DNA of 64,000 nucleotides from RGIG4079 sp045531405 (GCA_045531405.1 JAZSDX010000035.1:1-64000), one strand, 5' to 3'; counted from the first letter of the stretch, positions 24,701-34,878 are shown. The notes: generated by a model from the sequence alone, not told the origin. Made by a program: numbers and translations.

Positions 24701-24937
24701 TTAAACATTCCAATAAGTAGAATAGTTTATACCATTATCTTCTAACCACGAAAGCATATTATTATATGACGCGTATCCATCTTGAGAGAATCTGTCATAT
24801 AGGTAACGGATAATTGCTTTCTCACTTTTAGCATTATTACACAATTTTGACAGTTTAAGCATATCATTTTCTCCAATAGTGTGAATAGATTCAATAAATC
24901 CGTCATCACGCAGTTTATAGTCAATATCTGCCCCCAA
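24701..24937 (-). CDS. Small hypothetical protein or 3' part of a broken gene
   Basis: 78 residues, mostly polar and helical (KLSKLCNNAKSEKAIIRYLY). Not recognised. The only start is a TTG at 24937. In the same frame upstream lies a 30-codon frame (24968-25060), separated by three in-frame stop codons within nine codons. This suggests one gene disrupted by stops or two coupled small genes. Confidence 0.4.
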   Translation of the reverse strand: MGADIDYKLRDDGFIESIHTIGENDMLKLSKLCNNAKSEKAIIRYLYDRFSQDGYASYNNMLSWLEDNGINYSTYWNV

Positions 24938-24967
24938 TTGTGTCTATTAAGTGTTAGGCGCATTTTG

Positions 24968-25060
24968 CTACAAGTAATCGAGAAACTGCTTGCCTATTTT
25001 TCTCTTATCAGGATTTGAAGATTTTGAATCGTTATAAAATTCAATAGTTGTAGCTGACAT
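24968..25060 (-). CDS. Very short ORF, in frame with the 24701-24937 gene
   Basis: 30 residues, MSATTIEFYNDSKSSNPDKR and on to FLDYL, starting at ATG 25060. Too short to identify. Its frame agreement with the downstream 78-residue frame is the main reason to list it. Confidence 0.3.
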   Translation of the reverse strand: MSATTIEFYNDSKSSNPDKRKIGKQFLDYL

Positions 25061-25204
25061 ATAATTTTGTTTTTATGGAGTTATATATTTTATCGTTCTA
25101 AGAGAATTCTATGTAGCGTCTTGAATATTTACTTTAAATAGTTTCATCTATGTAAATAATATCGCTAATGTATACCAAAAAAAATTAAAAGGATACCACA
25201 TTAA

Positions 25205-27076
25205 TTAGATATTTATACGATACACTTCGTCAATTCCATCAATGGCATTGATATTTTCCATAGCTTCGTTTAGTTCTCTAATGGAGTGAACGGCAAAGTC
25301 AATGGTACATTCGGCGATATTATCAATCGTTTTTGTTTTGAGGTCAGTCATTGAAAGATGTTGTTGCTCGGTGATACATTCGATTAGGTCGCTCAAAAGA
25401 TGGAAACGGTCGATGCCACGAATTAGCAGTCTCACCGGGTATAAAAAATCTGGGTCTTCTTCGAATTTTACGGCAACGATAGAATCGCCTTCGTGAGAGG
25501 CCATTGTTATAGCACTTTTACAATTACGTTTGTGTAATGTTACTTCTCCTTTTTGATTTTTGAAGCCTATTACTTCTTCGCCGGGAATTGGGTGGCAATT
25601 GGGGCATAAGATGTATTTAACGTGCTTTTGATGAGCGAGGAAAGAGCGAATCTGGCGTTTGGCACGATAGGTGAGTACATGGTGTATCCAATCGGGACGA
25701 GGATTAACATTTTCGTCGGTGCCAATTTCAACACAATCGCCTCGTTGTAATACCGATTTTATCGAAGATAAGCGGCCATTGATACGAGCATACTTGGCAT
25801 GCTGACCTACTTTACTGTGTATTTCGTAGGCAAAGTCAAGAGCAGTAGCATTTTTGGGTAATATAATGGCTTTCCCTTTAGGAGTGAATACCATAATGTC
25901 ATCATTGTAGAATGATGAAGTAACACCTTCCATAAAGTCAATTTCATTGCTATGATGTGCTACGTCCTTAAGTATTTCACGGAATTTGTCAAGCCATGCT
26001 TTGATGTTTTTTTCGCTACGTTCTGCTGTACAACCAAGTCGAGAATTACGCACCATGCGTTCAGAAGATATATGCACTTCTTCCCATTTGCCACGAGGGG
26101 ACAATAGTTTTACATGGAAACTTTGATATCCATTCTCTTTTGGCGCATTAATATAGTTGGCGACGCTACCCGGACGTTCTTTGAAAACATCGGTGAGAAC
26201 TGAATATATGTGCAAACTCATATCTTTTTCTGAAAGTTGAGTCATGTTAGGATATATGATGCGAATGTAATGTTTACCTGAAATATGAGAGAAATCGCAA
26301 CCTTTATTTTTCATCTTACGCCAAATGCTGAATGGGGGACGGAAACGCATCTCGGTACGAGCTTTTATTCCTTCGCGAGTGAACACTTCGGAGATGCGTG
26401 AAAGGAATGTTTCGGTCATCTCTTTAATATTCTCTTTTTCTTGTGTAAGGAGAGTTTCAATCTCGGTATATTCTTGAGGACATCTATAACGGAATGATAG
26501 ATTTTCCAATTCGCTCTTAATGTGATATAGTCCTAAACGATTAGCAAGTGGAGCATAAAAATAATCTGTTTCACCTGCAATCTTCATTTGTTTGTCGGGA
26601 CGCATACTATCAAGAGTGCGCATATTATGGAGACGGTCGGCAAGTTTTATAAGCAATGCTCTTACATCAAATTGCACCGATTCAAGGATTTGTTGATAAT
26701 TGTCAACCTGTTTTGACCGTTCATAGTGGTCTTTTTTCTTTTTTGTTACAACGCCAACAAGGAATGCAACATCGTCGCCAAATCGTTTGCGAATATCTTC
26801 AATTGTGTAATCGGTATCTTCTACAATATCGTGTAGAAATGCAGCCATTATGGGATTTGCCCCTAATTCAAGCTCTTCGGCGATGATGCGTGCAACTGCG
26901 ATGGGGTGGAGTATATAAGGTTCGCCTGATTTGCGGAATTGTTTTTTGTGTGCTTCACGTGCAAGTTCAAATGCTTCTTTTATGCGAATCATATCTTCGG
27001 GCTCGATGCGACGTTTAATAGCTTCCATCATATCGGCGACTTGTTGGTCGATAATAGCATTATAGTCTTGACTCAT
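25205..27076 (-). CDS. Rel/SpoT homologue with intact hydrolase site and altered synthetase site
   Basis: 623 residues, shorter than the usual 700-740. The HD hydrolase domain is complete: Arg in KKQFRKSGEPYILHP, His in LHPIAV, the HD pair in AAFLHDIVEDT, and Asp in KLADRLHNM. In the synthetase domain, YINAPKENGYQSFHVKL is recognisable and EEVHIS keeps a Glu, but the metal-binding Asp expected before the strand AIRVI is absent (SGKHYIRIIY here). TGS (DIMVFTPKGKAIILPK...), a Cys-containing zinc-finger-like segment (CPNCHP...KRNC) and an ACT domain follow. It may mainly degrade (p)ppGpp. No clear promoter box was seen. Confidence 0.87.
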   Translation of the reverse strand: MSQDYNAIIDQQVADMMEAIKRRIEPEDMIRIKEAFELAREAHKKQFRKSGEPYILHPIAVARIIAEELELGANPIMAAFLHDIVEDTDYTIEDIRKRFGDDVAFLVGVVTKKKKDHYERSKQVDNYQQILESVQFDVRALLIKLADRLHNMRTLDSMRPDKQMKIAGETDYFYAPLANRLGLYHIKSELENLSFRYRCPQEYTEIETLLTQEKENIKEMTETFLSRISEVFTREGIKARTEMRFRPPFSIWRKMKNKGCDFSHISGKHYIRIIYPNMTQLSEKDMSLHIYSVLTDVFKERPGSVANYINAPKENGYQSFHVKLLSPRGKWEEVHISSERMVRNSRLGCTAERSEKNIKAWLDKFREILKDVAHHSNEIDFMEGVTSSFYNDDIMVFTPKGKAIILPKNATALDFAYEIHSKVGQHAKYARINGRLSSIKSVLQRGDCVEIGTDENVNPRPDWIHHVLTYRAKRQIRSFLAHQKHVKYILCPNCHPIPGEEVIGFKNQKGEVTLHKRNCKSAITMASHEGDSIVAVKFEEDPDFLYPVRLLIRGIDRFHLLSDLIECITEQQHLSMTDLKTKTIDNIAECTIDFAVHSIRELNEAMENINAIDGIDEVYRINI

Positions 27077-27193
27077 AATCTCAAAATTTAGAGTTTAATT
27101 ACTATGTAGAGGATATATTTCTATATTTTGCAATATAGAGCATTAATTTTGTTCTAATCTATCACAAAATTAGTAATAATTGGTAACAAAACA

Positions 27194-27224
27194 AAAAACG
27201 GCAACATTCAAAATTGCCGTTTTT
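27194..27224 (-). terminator. Terminator of the GLUG lipoprotein operon
   Basis: AAAACGGCAA pairs with TTGCCGTTTT, with A and T tracts on both sides, immediately after the 27245 stop on the minus strand. Confidence 0.85.
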
Positions 27225-27244
27225 GATATGAAATAGGTTAAATA

Positions 27245-30169
27245 TTATTTATAGACGATGTTTTGGAATGGGCAATCCTTAAGAATAACTCTTGGTTTAG
27301 TGCTTTCGCCCGAGCCTTGCATATTTAATTGCTGAGCAACAACCCAATCATTTTCACTATAACCATCAAATGTGGATAGAGAACCCATTTGGCTCTCGGA
27401 AAAAGCAGTAGAACTCCAGCTATGACCATCATCGTCGCCTGTGCCTTTAAGATGATACAAATTATTGTTATAAACAACGCCTGCCGTTACAACTGTTCCT
27501 ATCATTGACTCTCCATCTTCATTTGTATTACCATAATTTATACAATATTCCAAAGCAATGTAATAGTCGCAATGACCGATTATGCCACCATGAGTGGCTT
27601 CTTTCGCCGGTCCGACACTGCCACAGTTATAGCATAATTCAACGTGAGAATCTTCGGCAAGGCATTTCCCTTCTTCCATATATCCTACAATTCCTCCCAT
27701 GTGAGCACTCGATGTTCGGTCAGAAACAATAGTTCCTGTATTCGCACAATTATATACATGAACATTGTCATATTCCTCTAATCCGTCGGCATCTTTTCCA
27801 AGTGAACCTGCAATGCCTCCAATTCCTTTGAAATAACCATTACCGGTGATTGTTCCATGGTTTGCACAATGGTTTACTCTGATTTTATCAGAATCGCATT
27901 TGCCAACAATACCTCCTACACACCCCCAATCGCTACTTGAAGCAGTGACAGAACCGAAATTTCCACAACGGGCAATTTTAGTCCAATCGTTACTTTCATC
28001 GCCATCGGCTGAGATATGCCCAGCAATACCGGCAACAAAATGGGAACCAGTCACATTACCCACATTGGCACATTCATTAACCCATGGCTCATCATTTTTG
28101 TTCATTACTTTCCCAACAATGCCACCGGTTCTTACCCCACCGGTAACAGTCCCATAATTAATGCATTGGGCGATTTGCCCAAGGTTGTTTATTTCGCCGA
28201 CAATGCCACCGATGTAATCACCACCATCTAAGATACCCGAAAAAGAACATGACTTTACGGCGAGATTTCCTTCGTCGAAATACCCTACAACTCCTCCTGT
28301 GTATATTCCTCCTGTGTTAGAAACATTTGCTTTCACGGCGATGCCTTCAATCGACGATTTATTGGCACAGCCTACAGCTCCACCAACTTTGTCTCCTTTG
28401 CCTTTTACTGTGCAAATGACAGAAGCTTTGCTGTCATCAAAATGATTTATTCCCGAAGTAGGATATAATGATTGAGTCCCTTTTAGGGTTGAAGACTTCA
28501 TATTTCCTACAATTCCTCCAACAACGGAGTTGGCCTCGATTGGTAACCCTGATATTTGAGTTCCTGTCTTGCCATATAATGGTGTACCGATATTAAAAGT
28601 TGTTTTTTCTATTTCACCAGCAATACCACCAACGTAGGAGTTGCCATATATTGGAGTCATAATATAATTTTCACCGTTCAATGATAGGGATTTTGCGTTT
28701 ACATAGCCGAAAAGTCCTCCTACATAATTTCCTCCTTTAATTTGAATTTCACTGCCATCGCTTGCTACAACATTATTGTTGCTGAATGTTAACAAGTCAT
28801 CGTTTGAACATTTGAGGTAGCCAATAATACCTCCTATATAGTTTCCTTGTTTGGTAATTATACATGACTGACTGTTGGTGATTGAAAGTTTGTGAGCAAT
28901 TTCGGCATATCCTACAAATCCACCACCATAGTTGTTTGCTTTGATTGGTGATATTACTTTACAATTGTCAATTTTACTTGTTTGCTCGGATAGATTAAAG
29001 ATATATCCAATCAAACCTCCTGCGATGCTGTCCCCTGAAATAATTTCGGCATTATCGTCAATAGATGAAGTGTGTATAATTTCAGTGTTTGTAATTTCGA
29101 AAGATGCGTTATCTACACAACCGATAACTCCACCTATATTTTTAGCAATATTTGAAGCCGATGAATTCCCATTTCCCACTCTGAAACTACTTGCAGTCTT
29201 AAATTTATTTATCGAGGAGGAGCAATTCGCATTTCCAATTGCTCCTCCAATGTTTTTAGAACCTAAAATAGAGGCATTCATGGTAATGTTATTAATATAC
29301 ATGCTGCCGTAAGCAGTGTTGCCGATAAGACCACCGATATTATTAGATCCTGAGATGATACCATTTACAGAAATATTACTTATTTCTACCGTTCCCTGTG
29401 CATAACCGGCAATAGCCCCTAATGCATCACCAGTGCTACTGATGCTTACATTCTCAATTTTCCAATTTGATATTGTCGCTCCGTTTAACAGTTGCCTAAA
29501 TATTCCTGCTTCATTTTTACCATTAATCACAACACCACTTAACTGAAAATCATCGCCATTGTAATTGCCGGCAAAAGATTGAGACGCCAATCCTTCCCCA
29601 TCATTTTGTTCGTTGTTTGACCATTGAAAAGAGTCTGATTGCTTGAAATAAAAACCGGCACCATGATATTCGTCTTTGCTGAGGGCAAAAATAAATTTAT
29701 TGAATTTGTCGTTGTTATTAATCCGGAATGGATTATCTTTGGAACCATCGGTATAGCGAGAACCTATATATTCAGAATAAACACCGTTGTTAATCTCCTT
29801 GATAACAATTAATTGGTCCTTAACTTGGGCAATGTAACGATTGACGATTGAATCAACTTTGATTACATAAGTGCCATCGGGCATACTTACGTCAATAGGA
29901 ATTGTCAATCCTATTTCCGACTCTGAGTCGTTAACCGGTGTAATATTTGCATGAAGTCTTTTGACGTATGAGCCATTTATTTGTATAATATCAACATCAC
30001 TATCAATGGCAGATGTTGAGCATATATGCGGAATGCGAAATACACTCAAATGGTGGGTGCCGAATTTTTCCACTCGTGAAGTTTCGTATATATCAACAAA
30101 TTCATCATTACATGAGCTAATGCTAAAAACGAATATTGTCAATAATAATAGTTTTAATGTCTTAGTCAT
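27245..30169 (-). CDS. GLUG-repeat surface lipoprotein, second gene of pair
   Basis: 974 residues. The signal peptide ends in the lipobox SISSC (Cys at about residue 20), followed by NDEF, so it is a lipoprotein. After an N-terminal region of about 150 residues, residues from about 190 to 880 are made of some two dozen imperfect GLUG-type repeats with the core GGIVGxxxxxxIxNCxNxGxVxG, such as VGGIVGKCDSDKIRVNHCAN. Such repeats form right-handed beta-solenoids in adhesin-like proteins. The gene starts 22 bases after the stop of a paralogue with the same layout, so both are one operon. A ligand cannot be inferred. Confidence 0.85.
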   Translation of the reverse strand: MTKTLKLLLLTIFVFSISSCNDEFVDIYETSRVEKFGTHHLSVFRIPHICSTSAIDSDVDIIQINGSYVKRLHANITPVNDSESEIGLTIPIDVSMPDGTYVIKVDSIVNRYIAQVKDQLIVIKEINNGVYSEYIGSRYTDGSKDNPFRINNNDKFNKFIFALSKDEYHGAGFYFKQSDSFQWSNNEQNDGEGLASQSFAGNYNGDDFQLSGVVINGKNEAGIFRQLLNGATISNWKIENVSISSTGDALGAIAGYAQGTVEISNISVNGIISGSNNIGGLIGNTAYGSMYINNITMNASILGSKNIGGAIGNANCSSSINKFKTASSFRVGNGNSSASNIAKNIGGVIGCVDNASFEITNTEIIHTSSIDDNAEIISGDSIAGGLIGYIFNLSEQTSKIDNCKVISPIKANNYGGGFVGYAEIAHKLSITNSQSCIITKQGNYIGGIIGYLKCSNDDLLTFSNNNVVASDGSEIQIKGGNYVGGLFGYVNAKSLSLNGENYIMTPIYGNSYVGGIAGEIEKTTFNIGTPLYGKTGTQISGLPIEANSVVGGIVGNMKSSTLKGTQSLYPTSGINHFDDSKASVICTVKGKGDKVGGAVGCANKSSIEGIAVKANVSNTGGIYTGGVVGYFDEGNLAVKSCSFSGILDGGDYIGGIVGEINNLGQIAQCINYGTVTGGVRTGGIVGKVMNKNDEPWVNECANVGNVTGSHFVAGIAGHISADGDESNDWTKIARCGNFGSVTASSSDWGCVGGIVGKCDSDKIRVNHCANHGTITGNGYFKGIGGIAGSLGKDADGLEEYDNVHVYNCANTGTIVSDRTSSAHMGGIVGYMEEGKCLAEDSHVELCYNCGSVGPAKEATHGGIIGHCDYYIALEYCINYGNTNEDGESMIGTVVTAGVVYNNNLYHLKGTGDDDGHSWSSTAFSESQMGSLSTFDGYSENDWVVAQQLNMQGSGESTKPRVILKDCPFQNIVYK

Positions 30170-30191
30170 ATTAAAAGATGGTTTTAGTTAA

Positions 30192-33086
30192 TTATTTTGT
30201 CATTTCTGATGTAAAAGGAACAGGGAATGAATTGCCCGAACTGAGAGTGGGTATAGTCCATAGCTCATTTGATGTGCCTATGTCCCAGTCATCATAGCTG
30301 TTGGGATCAGATATCTCGTCAGATGAAAGAGCAAAGCCATAAGGGTCTGCATAATAAGCTCCTGTATCAAAATAATATAAATTGTTAGACTTGCAATTAG
30401 TTCCCGACTTGCTTATTAGGAAAACAAACTGCTTATCAACCAAGGATAATGAGTTTGATATCTGAACCTCATTTTCGGCTTTCCCTGCCAAATGTCCTCC
30501 GTCGTCGGGGAAATTTCCTGTATTTAAGCAATTACTAATCACCCCACGATCATAGATATGCCCAACTATACCACCTGCTTCATGAGACGATATACTATTG
30601 CAAGATATTTCATGGGCATTTACGCATTGGGAAATAATCACTACGTTATCGGTGTAGTCGGCTGCACCTTTTGAAATAGAGTTGATGCCACCCACAACTC
30701 CTGCTACTGTGCCGGTTACTATAAATCCGGCAGCCAAACCTCCTGATGCGACAGTCGCACCAATTGCACATACGGTTGTGGCAATAATACTTACTGCGCC
30801 AAAAACAGTATATACAATTTCCTTATTTTTATTGTTCTCGTGTATTTCCTCGGCTCGCTCACTCATCGTGTCATTTATTTTTTCAAAAAAATGGTCATTT
30901 TTTGTCTCGTCATTGCCCGATAACGGCATTAAATAATTTGACAACGACACAGTGTTATTTGAATAATTCATAAACGCATCAGAAGAAAAAGTGTCATCAA
31001 GTTGAAAATGCTTTTCACTTCTTACGTTATTTATGTCAGTGAGGATATTGGTCACTCGATTATTTAGGTCGGCCTTAATATCAGTCTCAATTGTTTCAAT
31101 ATGATGAGGGTTGGCCAAATGATCAACACCATAGCCCCATAATGTAATTGATGGTACTTTCATTACCAATTCTATACCCAATTCAACCCCTTTCATTATA
31201 TATTTTGCTGTTCCGGTTACATCTTTTGCATGTTCTATTATTGCAAATGTAGGACCGAGAAACGCAAGAGCAATTTCGGCACTGCCAAATACCACCTCTG
31301 CAATGTTTATTGGAGACCATTCTCGTGGGTCTCCAAATTCGCCGGCTATACCTCCAACCGGAGAACTTGCACCCGATACTTTGTTGTGATTGCCACAATA
31401 GTGAATCATTGTGTTATTTCCCGCGAGAGCGACAATCCCGGCAGCGTGAGAGCCTGATGCCGTTATAGTTCCATAGTTTTGGCAATTGGTATATACACCC
31501 GAATTGGAAAGAGCCGATATGCCTGCGACATAATTACGTCCATTTACAGCTCCGGTACTTATCGAGTTGTGAATAACCGACAGTGATGTGTGTCCGGCAA
31601 TACCCCCAACATGATCTATTCCGGAAACCGAGCCGTTGTTTATTGACGCTACGCAACCCAATTGAGCTTCGCCACAAAGTCCACCCACATGTGAGTCTTT
31701 AGCAGTAACAGTGCCTGAATTTTTGCAATAACGCAAATAAGTGCTGTTGTATAAAGCACCGTTACTCTCGGTATAGGCAAGTCGTGTAGTACCTATAATT
31801 CCACCAACTCCGTCATATCCTGAAATTGTTCCATTATTTTCGCAACCTGAAATCCAAGACACACCCGAACCACCACAAATGCCACCGGTTCCTCGACTCA
31901 TTGAGCTTTCGCTATCACCTGTATATTTAATTGCTCCGGTTATTGCTCCCGAATTGGTACTTGTTGTTATCGATAGAGTATCGGCAACTCCTATAATGCC
32001 ACCGGCTCCGGCATAGTTGGTTGTAACTGTACTTGAGTTTTTGCACAAGTCGATAGACGTCAATGAATAGGCACTGCTACTACCAACAATGCCTCCGGCA
32101 TTATAGTCGGCCGTGATAGTATTTCCTTCTGACTGGCATTGCTCAATCATTCCCACTGTATGCATGTCGATCATTCCCACTAAGCCACCGGTAGCAACAC
32201 CATCTCCGCTTGCTTTAATTTTGCTGTTTTTTACTTTGCAATTAATAATTGAAGATGTAGTGCGTTCCCCACTCAATGTCATAAGACAACCGGCGATTCC
32301 CCCAACTCCAACCGGGCCCGAGATATCTGCATTCACGATTGTGAGATTTTGAATAGATGAATTAGTTATATGCCCAAATAGACCAACTCCACAAAGTTCT
32401 TCGTGGTGGCTATACATATTTGTAATTTTATGACCACCACCATCGTATGTCCCTACAAATGGATATGCAACATCGCCAATAGGAGTCCAGCCATTTTCGT
32501 GTTTGCAATAATATGATGCATCATGAAGTGAGATGTCGGCTACTTGTTTGAAATAGGCTCCATTGAATTTGTCGTATTCATAAAAGTCTTTTACTCCCAA
32601 TGTCAGATTATATAGATGTGGACCACAGGTTACTATATATGGGTCGTCCTCAGTGCCACTACCTGTCATTTGCATCGTTTTATCAAACGAATCTAATAGA
32701 CTGACTTGTTGTTTGAAGATTTCAATACGACAACCAAGACCATATTGCATTGTGATTGTGCTATCATTTGACTCAATTTGGTATTCAAAATAAAGCAAAC
32801 GATAAATGCCATCGGCAAGGCCTTGCTCAAAGTTTACTATTGTTTTGCCATTTTTCTTGGAAATATAACTCTTGCGCGAGATTTGGCTATTGTCGGGCGC
32901 AATCATATAACATGTTACCGTGTCATTGATGTGAAAATTCTCAGTTTCTGCTCCTAATTCAAGGGTGTTGAAATCGCCAATAAATTCATCTTGAGGAATA
33001 ATTGGTTTTAGATAATTAAAATCATCTTCACAAGCAATGAATAATGAACTTATAATAGTGATGATTAAAAAATAAAAAATTCTCAT
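30192..33086 (-). CDS. GLUG-repeat surface lipoprotein with helical insertion
   Basis: 964 residues. The signal peptide ends in the lipobox SLFIAC (Cys at about 19). GLUG-type repeats occupy about 200-580 and resume at about 815-860. Between them, residues about 586-815 are unlike the repeats: helical, with a long hydrophobic Gly/Ala-rich stretch (VFGAVSIIATTVCAIGATVA and on to VAGVVGGINSI) preceded by a polar helix (DTMSERAEEIHENNKNKE). This looks like a membrane-active or helical-hairpin domain inserted in the solenoid. It is the first gene of the two-gene operon and has its own -7 box at 33111-33118. The function is unknown. Confidence 0.82.
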   Translation of the reverse strand: MRIFYFLIITIISSLFIACEDDFNYLKPIIPQDEFIGDFNTLELGAETENFHINDTVTCYMIAPDNSQISRKSYISKKNGKTIVNFEQGLADGIYRLLYFEYQIESNDSTITMQYGLGCRIEIFKQQVSLLDSFDKTMQMTGSGTEDDPYIVTCGPHLYNLTLGVKDFYEYDKFNGAYFKQVADISLHDASYYCKHENGWTPIGDVAYPFVGTYDGGGHKITNMYSHHEELCGVGLFGHITNSSIQNLTIVNADISGPVGVGGIAGCLMTLSGERTTSSIINCKVKNSKIKASGDGVATGGLVGMIDMHTVGMIEQCQSEGNTITADYNAGGIVGSSSAYSLTSIDLCKNSSTVTTNYAGAGGIIGVADTLSITTSTNSGAITGAIKYTGDSESSMSRGTGGICGGSGVSWISGCENNGTISGYDGVGGIIGTTRLAYTESNGALYNSTYLRYCKNSGTVTAKDSHVGGLCGEAQLGCVASINNGSVSGIDHVGGIAGHTSLSVIHNSISTGAVNGRNYVAGISALSNSGVYTNCQNYGTITASGSHAAGIVALAGNNTMIHYCGNHNKVSGASSPVGGIAGEFGDPREWSPINIAEVVFGSAEIALAFLGPTFAIIEHAKDVTGTAKYIMKGVELGIELVMKVPSITLWGYGVDHLANPHHIETIETDIKADLNNRVTNILTDINNVRSEKHFQLDDTFSSDAFMNYSNNTVSLSNYLMPLSGNDETKNDHFFEKINDTMSERAEEIHENNKNKEIVYTVFGAVSIIATTVCAIGATVASGGLAAGFIVTGTVAGVVGGINSISKGAADYTDNVVIISQCVNAHEISCNSISSHEAGGIVGHIYDRGVISNCLNTGNFPDDGGHLAGKAENEVQISNSLSLVDKQFVFLISKSGTNCKSNNLYYFDTGAYYADPYGFALSSDEISDPNSYDDWDIGTSNELWTIPTLSSGNSFPVPFTSEMTK

Positions 33087-33110
33087 AATATATCATTTAG
33101 GTTATTGTTG

Positions 33111-33118
33111 CAAATATA
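33111..33118 (-). promoter_or_regulatory. -7 box of the GLUG lipoprotein operon
   Basis: Minus strand TATATTTG, 24 bases before the ATG. A TTGC 19 bases further upstream is a weak -33 candidate. Confidence 0.5.
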
Positions 33119-33315
33119 TGGATAAATTAAAAAAGATGCAATTTATATAAAAAAATATATGGGGATTCACATTTTTTTTGCAAATCCCCATTGCAGATAT
33201 TTGTGGCTACTCAAAAGTCAGTTTTTGTTTATGGATTATCGTGTTGTCAATAGAATGAAATCTAACTAATACCTATTTTTCTGTTTTTATAGATTACTTA
33301 TTATGTTCCTATAAT

Positions 33316-34878
33316 TTACGCGTTATTTCTTATTCGGTCGTCGAAGGCTGTGAGGGCGGCTTTGGCACCTTCGCCCATTGCCACGACGATTTGTTTGTAA
33401 GGAACGGTCGATACATCGCCGGCAGCATATACTCCGGCAACTGATGTGCGGCAACGCTCGTCAATCTTTATTTCGCCCATCGCGTTGGTGTCGAGGTGCT
33501 CGGCAAACGATGCACTATTGGCTGCCAACCCAATCTGTACAAATACTCCGTCAAGGGCTATTTCTCGTTCTTCGCCCGTTGTGCGGTCTTTCACTCGCAA
33601 AGCGGTCATCTTTGAACCATTGCCTATCACTTCGGTGGTTTGTGACGATGTGAAAACCTCTACGTTTGCAAGGCTCGCAACTTTCTTTTGCAACACCTCG
33701 TCGGCCTTAAGCGTGTCGGCAAACTCCACCACCGTAACTTTTCGGCATATCCCTGCCAGGTCTATTGCCGCTTCGATACCCGAGTTGCCTCCGCCTATCA
33801 CTGCCACATCTTTACCCTTATAGAACGGCCCGTCGCAGTGGGGGCAGAATGCCACTCCACGTCCCATATATTCCGCTTCGCCGGGAACATTTAGCTTGCG
33901 CCAACTTGCACCTGTGGCAATGATGAGTGCCGGACTTTCGAATACTTCGCCACCTATGGCATAAACTTTCTTGACGTTGCCTTGCAAGTCCACTCGGTCG
34001 ATAGTGCGTTGATCAAACACTTCGATTGCATACTCGCCGATATGCTTCTGAAGGTCAGCGGCAAGTTTCTCGCCGGTAGTGTAAGGCACCGATATGAGGT
34101 TTTCAATCCCAACGGTCTCTTTCACCTGTCCACCCATACGCTCGGCCACAATCGCCACTTTTAATCCCTTGCGAGCCGAATAGATGGCTGCCGAACTGCC
34201 GGCAGGGCCACCGCCCACAACCACAACATCAAATTCTCTCACCGTAGGCTCGCAACTGTCGTCATATAGGCAGTCGAATGTGTCCTCCATTTTACGAAGC
34301 AATGTCGCCATGTCGCCACGTCCGGTGTGAAACACTTTGCCGTTGGCATAAACCGTTGGCACGGCTTGAATATGGAGCGAGTTTACCTCATCTTCAAATC
34401 TTGCACCGTCAACTATTTCGTGAGTGATGTTGGGGTTGAGCAACGCAAAGATATTAAGCGTTTGCACCACATCGGGGCAATTGGTACAACTCAACGACAC
34501 AAACGATTGCAGAGTCACCTTCCCTTGAATACCCTTGATGCGTCGCACTATCGTGCTGTCGGGCAAATTCTTCCCTTTGCCGTCGGCATTGAGCACCGCG
34601 AGCAATAGCGATGTAAACTCATGTCCGCCCGGAATGCCACGGAACTTCACACCGGTGTCGACTCCCTCTCTCAATAAAGAGAATTCAAGAGCGTCGCGGT
34701 CGGCAACCTCTGTGAACGTCGCCGAGAGTAGGGGAGAACAATCTGCCACATCGTTGATGAAGCTGATTAACTCCTGTGCATCACTGCGATTGGGATTATA
34801 TCTTACATTGAAAGTGTAACCTCCGTCAAGAAGTTGAAACACACCTTTTACTTGATCTTTTATACCTTGGTCCAACAT
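33316..34878 (-). CDS. ahpF: Alkyl hydroperoxide reductase subunit F
   Basis: 520 residues, normal for AhpF. This flavoprotein passes electrons from NADH to AhpC. The N-terminal thioredoxin-like domain pair carries the CxxC of SLSCTNCPDVVQT. The FAD-binding GGGPAGSSAAIYSARKG begins near residue 215, the catalytic dithiol is FCPHCDGPFYKG, the NAD-binding site is VIGGGNSGIEAAIDLAG, and the end is GVYAAGDVSTVPYKQ. It lies downstream of ahpC on the same strand, but with a hairpin between, so ahpF may be read at a lower level. Confidence 0.96.
   Translation of the reverse strand: MLDQGIKDQVKGVFQLLDGGYTFNVRYNPNRSDAQELISFINDVADCSPLLSATFTEVADRDALEFSLLREGVDTGVKFRGIPGGHEFTSLLLAVLNADGKGKNLPDSTIVRRIKGIQGKVTLQSFVSLSCTNCPDVVQTLNIFALLNPNITHEIVDGARFEDEVNSLHIQAVPTVYANGKVFHTGRGDMATLLRKMEDTFDCLYDDSCEPTVREFDVVVVGGGPAGSSAAIYSARKGLKVAIVAERMGGQVKETVGIENLISVPYTTGEKLAADLQKHIGEYAIEVFDQRTIDRVDLQGNVKKVYAIGGEVFESPALIIATGASWRKLNVPGEAEYMGRGVAFCPHCDGPFYKGKDVAVIGGGNSGIEAAIDLAGICRKVTVVEFADTLKADEVLQKKVASLANVEVFTSSQTTEVIGNGSKMTALRVKDRTTGEEREIALDGVFVQIGLAANSASFAEHLDTNAMGEIKIDERCRTSVAGVYAAGDVSTVPYKQIVVAMGEGAKAALTAFDDRIRNNA

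Noticed and set aside
27505..33086. DNA tandem repeats or CRISPR
   Set aside because: The repetition is at the protein level (GLUG repeats) and DNA identity between units is low. There are no evenly spaced identical repeats.
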